This document shows, in pieces, positions 61,479 through 64,000 of a stretch of 64,000 bases of DNA (position 1 is its first letter; the number at the start of each line of letters is the position of its first letter). A program made the translations under genes and the position numbers. The notes under the pieces are model-generated. The model did not search any database. It was not told the origin of the DNA and was given only the letters and a program-made list of their open reading frames with translations. Source of the DNA: Acanthopleura granulata (taxonomy: Eukaryota; Mollusca; Polyplacophora; Chitonida; Chitonidae); assembly GCA_016165875.1 (NCBI GenBank), contig JABBOT010000080.1:17766572-17830571 (forward strand). Reading direction: 5' to 3'.

Positions 61479-61777
61479 GATGACAAAGAGACACAATGAT
61501 TCCAGCACAACCCTTCCAAACATTGTAGTAGGAAACAGAAAAAAAAAATCGCACCTATATTCCACTTTTCTGACCAGGAGTATGGCGCATGGAATTTGTT
61601 GCCAGGGGGTCTCCTTACCTTCTTCTACAGGAACTCTTTCACAGGCAGCTTTTCCATCGATGGACTCGTCTGACAAGTCCCCGCAATGATCCACACGATC
61701 ACACACCAGGTCTTTTTCTATACACAGACCATTATCACATTGAAAATTCGAGCCACACGAGTTGAATTTTTTATAAT
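49730..61777 (-). CDS. LDLa-domain single-pass membrane protein with PPxY tail, 5'-partial
   Basis: Three exons (61777-61619, 51376-51161, 50004-49730) join in frame. All junctions are phase 1, with acceptors TACTTTCAG, TTTTGCAG and CTCCTGCAG and donors GTAAGG and GTAAGA. The order is one LDL-receptor class A domain (six Cys and an acidic CGDLSDES calcium site), a short linker, a hydrophobic helix rich in Val, a CCCRRSSCRK stop-transfer, then a Tyr/Pro/Ser-rich tail with PPSY and a stop at 49730-49732. This predicts a type I plasma-membrane or endosomal protein: LDLa modules bind ligands in a calcium-dependent way, and PPxY motifs bind WW domains of Nedd4-type ubiquitin ligases. The architecture parallels vertebrate LDLRAD3/LDLRAD4, but orthology is not shown. 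The signal-peptide exon(s) are not in view and further small exons within the 10-kb intron cannot be excluded. Confidence is high for the exons and modest for the complete gene model. Confidence 0.82.
50005..51160 (-). other. Intron between transmembrane and tail exons
   Basis: 1156 bases, AT-rich, bounded by GTAAGA at the donor and CTCCTGCAG at the acceptor. No further exon was recognised. Confidence 0.75.
51161..51376 (-). CDS. Exon encoding the transmembrane helix
   Basis: A 216-base, phase 1-1 exon. It starts GEQGIINKFLSLG, continues into a helix of about 23 residues (ASVAITVGSVVVVIVVVVAV), then CCCRRSSCRKAR. The Cys triplet beside the membrane suits palmitoylation and the Arg/Lys set the inside-positive side. 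A Thr-rich stretch (TGVTTTPTT) follows. If the donor were read through, translation would add RKKNVKIKSF before a stop, a possible short-tail isoform. Confidence 0.85.
51537..51620 (-). mobile_element. SINE type B, 3' end fragment
   Basis: The plus strand shows TTCATTTGATTGGAATTTTA, then CACCTTACTCAAGGAGG, the reverse complement of a SINE tail (compare 63185). Only the terminal part remains, inside the large intron. Confidence 0.6.
52320..52480 (+). repeat. Dispersed repeat D2, copy 1
   Basis: TAGTGAACATTGATTTATTT then CTTATCAGAAAAGAAATTA, and further down AAGACCTTTAGGTGCTTTTC, match 61950-62080 in the same orientation. The family is unknown and non-coding. Confidence 0.6.
52830..53260. other. 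CpG-richer patch with competing open frames
   Basis: About 430 bases with clearly more CG dinucleotides than the surrounding intron. Three readings exist: a 152-codon minus frame (52768-53226) with many Cys; a minus frame 53219-53094 after an acceptor-like TTTTTTGACAG that reads SLAAFVLFLLAVFVILRP then stops; and a 43-codon plus frame from ATG at 53013. None fits the phase-1 splice of the LDLa gene and also looks like a domain. It could be an internal promoter, an alternative last exon or an unrelated exon. Confidence 0.35.
55785..55945 (+). repeat. Dispersed repeat D1, copy 2
   Basis: AGGAAAATAAATGTCA, CTTTTGGTGCCCAAACCTAC, TATCATCTTACCTTCCAAGG and TCTAAGATCAATACAGATCT follow the same order as copy 1 at 49055-49210. 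Confidence 0.6.
56855..56960 (+). repeat. Dispersed repeat D1, copy 3 (partial)
   Basis: ACATACCTTCCAACA, then CTTTCTATGGGCATTAAAGC, TCTCATAATCAGGTAAACTG corresponds to the second half of the D1 unit. Confidence 0.5.
58255..58345 (+). repeat. Dispersed repeat D3, copy 1
   Basis: AGAATCAAGCAGAATGTGTC then ATTTGAAAATGCTAATCTTT is matched in the same orientation at about 63445-63500. Confidence 0.5.
61190..61330 (-). mobile_element. SINE fragment beside the LDLa exon
   Basis: The plus strand reads GTGCCTGGTGGAAACCTCTG, ACTTTTGGCAAGTTACTGAC, AAACTTTCCCAC, which corresponds in order to the central block of the reverse-oriented element at 62755 (ACCTATGGCAAGTTGCAGAC, AAACTTTTGGAC). Confidence 0.5.
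61446..61478. repeat. (CAGA)n microsatellite
   Basis: Seven to eight CAGA units about 140 bases downstream (minus sense) of the LDLa exon donor. Confidence 0.88.
61619..61777 (-). CDS. Exon encoding the LDLa domain
   Basis: This 159-base, phase 1-1 exon encodes one complete LDLa module: Cys at positions 8, 14, 20, 27, 33 and 46, with FQC, LCIEKDLVCD and HCGDLSDES in the standard places. The acceptor TTGTGTACTTTCAG and donor GAAG|GTAAGG are strong. A symmetric phase-1 single-module exon is the classic form for shuffled LDLa domains. Confidence 0.9.
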
Positions 61778-61949
61778 CTGAAAGTACACAAGAAAAAAAC
61801 CATCTTGATACCAAATTGTTGCTAAGTGGTCTTATAGGGGAGGCAACTTAAAATGGATGAAACAACTACTGCATTTCATATAAGCTTGGTTCTTTCCAAA
61901 GGGACACATTTGCTTGATGCTGATACATTTACCACCTCATAGGTTCACT

Positions 61950-62080
61950 TAATAGGTTTTTTTGTGAAGTTTGATTAATTTCTTATCAGAAAAACTTACC
62001 TGTTTTCATTAAAAGTGATATTTTAAGGTCTGTATGTACTTTTGAAAGAGACTTTTCACAGACCTAACTTTAAGTGATAT
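61950..62080 (+). repeat. Dispersed repeat D2, copy 2
   Basis: TTGTGAAGTTTGATTAATTT then CTTATCAGAAAAACTTA matches copy 1 near 52320 over about 38 bases at high identity, then more weakly. Confidence 0.6.
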
Positions 62081-62089
62081 ATACAGTTA

Positions 62090-62750
62090 AAGTCACTGTG
62101 ACCTAAGAACGGTGTAATTTAATACAGATGCTGCTAAAAAAACAAGAATCCAACATTAATTTTACTTACATGAATGATCCTAATCCTACGATGCTTGTCA
62201 CAAAAGGTTCTATTATCCTTATGCTTCTTTTTTTGTTTTCTTTCTTTTTATTACAACAGCTTTGCCAAGAATCTTAATAGAAATATCTGCCAGAAGCATT
62301 TTCGATATACAACTTCAAAAGAATGTGAAAAAGCTCCAAACCAAGGGAGATAACACTTTTGGCACAGGTCTATATACACAGCTGATTTGTCCATTGTTAG
62401 AACATATAACCTAACATTGTTACACATCCGCATGTACATATACACTAAGCCTTTAAAACCCTCTCCGATGTCCAAAGCAAAGTGTTTCAGAAGACACCAG
62501 TAGTTGAGTTACGTCATGATGACGATGTTTTGAATTATTTATTTGCATTTGCTCGTGGTTGAGTACTACACTCATGAATATTTCACTGCCCACAGTAATG
62601 CATACACTGTTCTCTGGGAAGTAATTACACGAAATACATTTCCACATCAGCCCACAAAGTTTAGCTTGCAGCAACAGCACAATGTTTATGTCCCATCTGT
62701 GAACAGTATGCAGATAATTATAACAAATAAGTCACACAATTGAAATGGTG
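62090..62750. other. Intron or 5' flank of the LDLa gene, no exon seen
   Basis: AT-rich; short frames on both strands lack signal-peptide or Cys-rich features that would fit upstream exons of the receptor. Confidence 0.45.
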
Positions 62751-62754
62751 TTCA

Positions 62755-63030
62755 ATTTTGGGGGGGTGGTGAAACCCAGAGTACCTATGGCATAAACCAT
62801 CAACCTATGGCAAGTTGCAGACAAACTTTTGGACGTGCGACATACTGATTTAGTGAAAGTCATCAAAAGACTGTGCGATATACGTCCCCTGACAGCCCGT
62901 ACGAATGGTGGGAGTGGGGGAATCTACAAATACCCTGTCCAAGGCTGGGATTGAACCCACGACCCCTGCGTGCCCTGTACATGGTCAGGAAGTGTGCACC
63001 TTCCTCCCAGATCTACATCACGTTCACGGC
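62755..63030 (-). mobile_element. tRNA-derived SINE, reverse oriented
   Basis: The minus strand shows a head with GGTCGTGGGTTCAATCCCAG (B-box), then TACGGGCTGTCAGGGGACGT, GTCTGCAACTTGCCATAGGT, TGATGGTTTATGCCATAGG and TACTCTGGGTTTC. The order agrees with the SINE piece at 61190. Confidence 0.65.
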
Positions 63031-63184
63031 CAACCCAGCTTGAAAAAGCAGTAGAGGTGGCAGGATTTGTGTTTGAACCAGCGATGTTATAAGCTTAATT
63101 ACCATAGGCTATCGGCCATCACCTGATAATGCAGCATGGGCATACCTTATATTACTTTGATATTAACCAATGACTGCTGAATGT

Positions 63185-63345
63185 ACAATTTATTGATTCG
63201 CGTTTTACACCTTACTCAAGAATATTTCACTTACACTATGGCAGCCAGCATTACATGTATGGTGGGAGTAAACCAGGCAGAACCTAAGGGAAACCCACAA
63301 CCATCCACAGGCTGCTGGCAGACTGCTGAACATACAAGGGCACAT
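63185..63345 (-). mobile_element. SINE type B, 3' half
   Basis: The plus strand reads TTTATTGATTCGCGTTTTAC, ACCTTACTCAAGAATATTTC, ACTTACACTATGGCAGCCAG, TGGTGGGAGTAAACCAGGC, CAACCATCCACAGGCTGCTG: the reverse complement of the body and tail seen at 11700-11861. Confidence 0.75.
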
Positions 63346-63444
63346 ATCTACTTTATCACACCTGAAGTTCAGCATGTCAAAATGCACATTCAGAAAAACA
63401 TACAGGCCTTAACGCGACACATTTGTACCAACACTTAATTTTCT

Positions 63445-63500
63445 TTGGTAAGAAATCAATCAAGCAAAATGTGTTGCTTGAAGAATGCTAAACTTCAGGT
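63445..63500 (+). repeat. Dispersed repeat D3, copy 2
   Basis: AATCAAGCAAAATGTGTTGC then TTGAAGAATGCTAAACTT matches 58255-58345 in the same orientation. Confidence 0.5.
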
Positions 63501-63509
63501 GAAATACAG

Positions 63510-64000
63510 AATGAGATAAATGTCCAAGAAATGTTAATGTTCACACTGACCCAAACATGAAGCTGAGAGATTATTCTCTGTAGCACAGGTCACTATATAT
63601 GTATCTGATATACTGTTTGAAGAGCAGGTGTAAACTTCACGCCACCTAATACGATATGCGAGCCGATACAACACTGCAACATGTGTGGCGACCGATCAAC
63701 AATTCAGCAGACAAAAAAAAAAACTGTTCGCCCTTTTCTTTCCCCCCCATCCAGCACCTTGGCAAGTTTGTTCAGCGATTGATACAATCAGATGTCAATT
63801 AGCAAGGCAACGAACAAGACTCAGGTTTCAGAGCTGGCTGCTGCGATTGCCCCATCAATTAGTGAGACAGCTGCCTGGGCTTGCCAGCCACACACCCTAT
63901 ATCCAGTCCTCCTCCATACCCCATACGGCCTGTGCCTCTTGGAGAAAGCTCAGGAAATTAGAAAATTGTCAGCTATGGGTCATGTGAAATGCAAGAGGTA
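63510..64000. other. Non-coding end of window
   Basis: A 100-codon plus frame (63685-63987) has low-complexity, unremarkable content. No exon of the LDLa gene could be recognised. Confidence 0.4.

Larger units (their letters stand above)
51377..61618 (-). other. 10-kb intron between LDLa and transmembrane exons
   Basis: Bounded by GTAAGG and TTTTGCAG. It contains SINE pieces, the dispersed repeats D1, D2 and D3, and one CpG-richer patch (52830-53260). No additional exon could be confirmed; short exons are hard to exclude by eye. Confidence 0.6.

Overview
The window looks like gene-poor nuclear DNA from a marine invertebrate, most likely a mollusc or another lophotrochozoan. The evidence is eukaryotic exon/intron structure with GT-AG junctions, many tRNA-derived SINE copies of types common in molluscan genomes, (TA)n, (ACAT)n and (AAAG)n microsatellites, and frequent short palindromes such as TACATGTA and TAGGCCTA. 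There is no bacterial-style gene packing, no rRNA or intact tRNA gene, and no recognisable transposase or reverse transcriptase. The taxon call is inference.

Only two protein-coding loci are supported. (1) 3146-4284 (+): two exons of a C-terminal fragment that resembles the 'SAMD3-like' uncharacterised metazoan family. It carries a one-base frameshift and is followed by an AATAAA at 4319. It lies between clusters of short inverted and direct repeats (about 2.2-2.6 kb and 4.6-5.0 kb), so it may be a gene fragment carried inside a mobile element. (2) 49730-61777 (-): a three-exon tail of a single-pass membrane protein, with one LDL-receptor class A domain, a transmembrane helix followed by a Cys/Arg-rich stop-transfer segment, and a Tyr/Pro/Ser-rich tail with a PPSY (PPxY) motif. 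All visible junctions are phase 1 and join cleanly; the signal-peptide exon(s) are not seen and probably lie beyond 64000.

Layout: 0-2.2 kb, SINE head then featureless DNA; 2.2-5.0 kb, repeat-bracketed gene fragment; 5-14 kb, non-coding with scattered SINE pieces; 14.6-15.4 kb, 36-bp minisatellite; 17.9-18.7 kb, ~61-77-bp minisatellite split by a full-length SINE with an 11-bp target-site duplication; 19.4-20.5 kb, 58-bp repeat; 21.5 kb, nested palindrome; 23.4 kb, GGTC-rich repeat; 25.3-29.2 kb, a local duplication and SINEs; 31.0-31.9 kb, 89-bp satellite; 36.5-37.9 kb, second 36-bp minisatellite in two blocks about 0.85 kb apart, with a SINE head at the end of the first; 38-43 kb, SINE cluster plus two foldback structures; 43-49.7 kb, non-coding 3' flank of the LDLa gene; 49.7-61.8 kb, the LDLa gene with introns holding three families of dispersed repeats; 61.8-64 kb, intron or 5' flank with SINEs.

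The two genes show no sign of working together. The main interest lies in the LDLa-TM-PPxY receptor, the bracketed SAMD3-like fragment, and the unusual density of translatable minisatellites and foldbacks. I found no clear new biological system.
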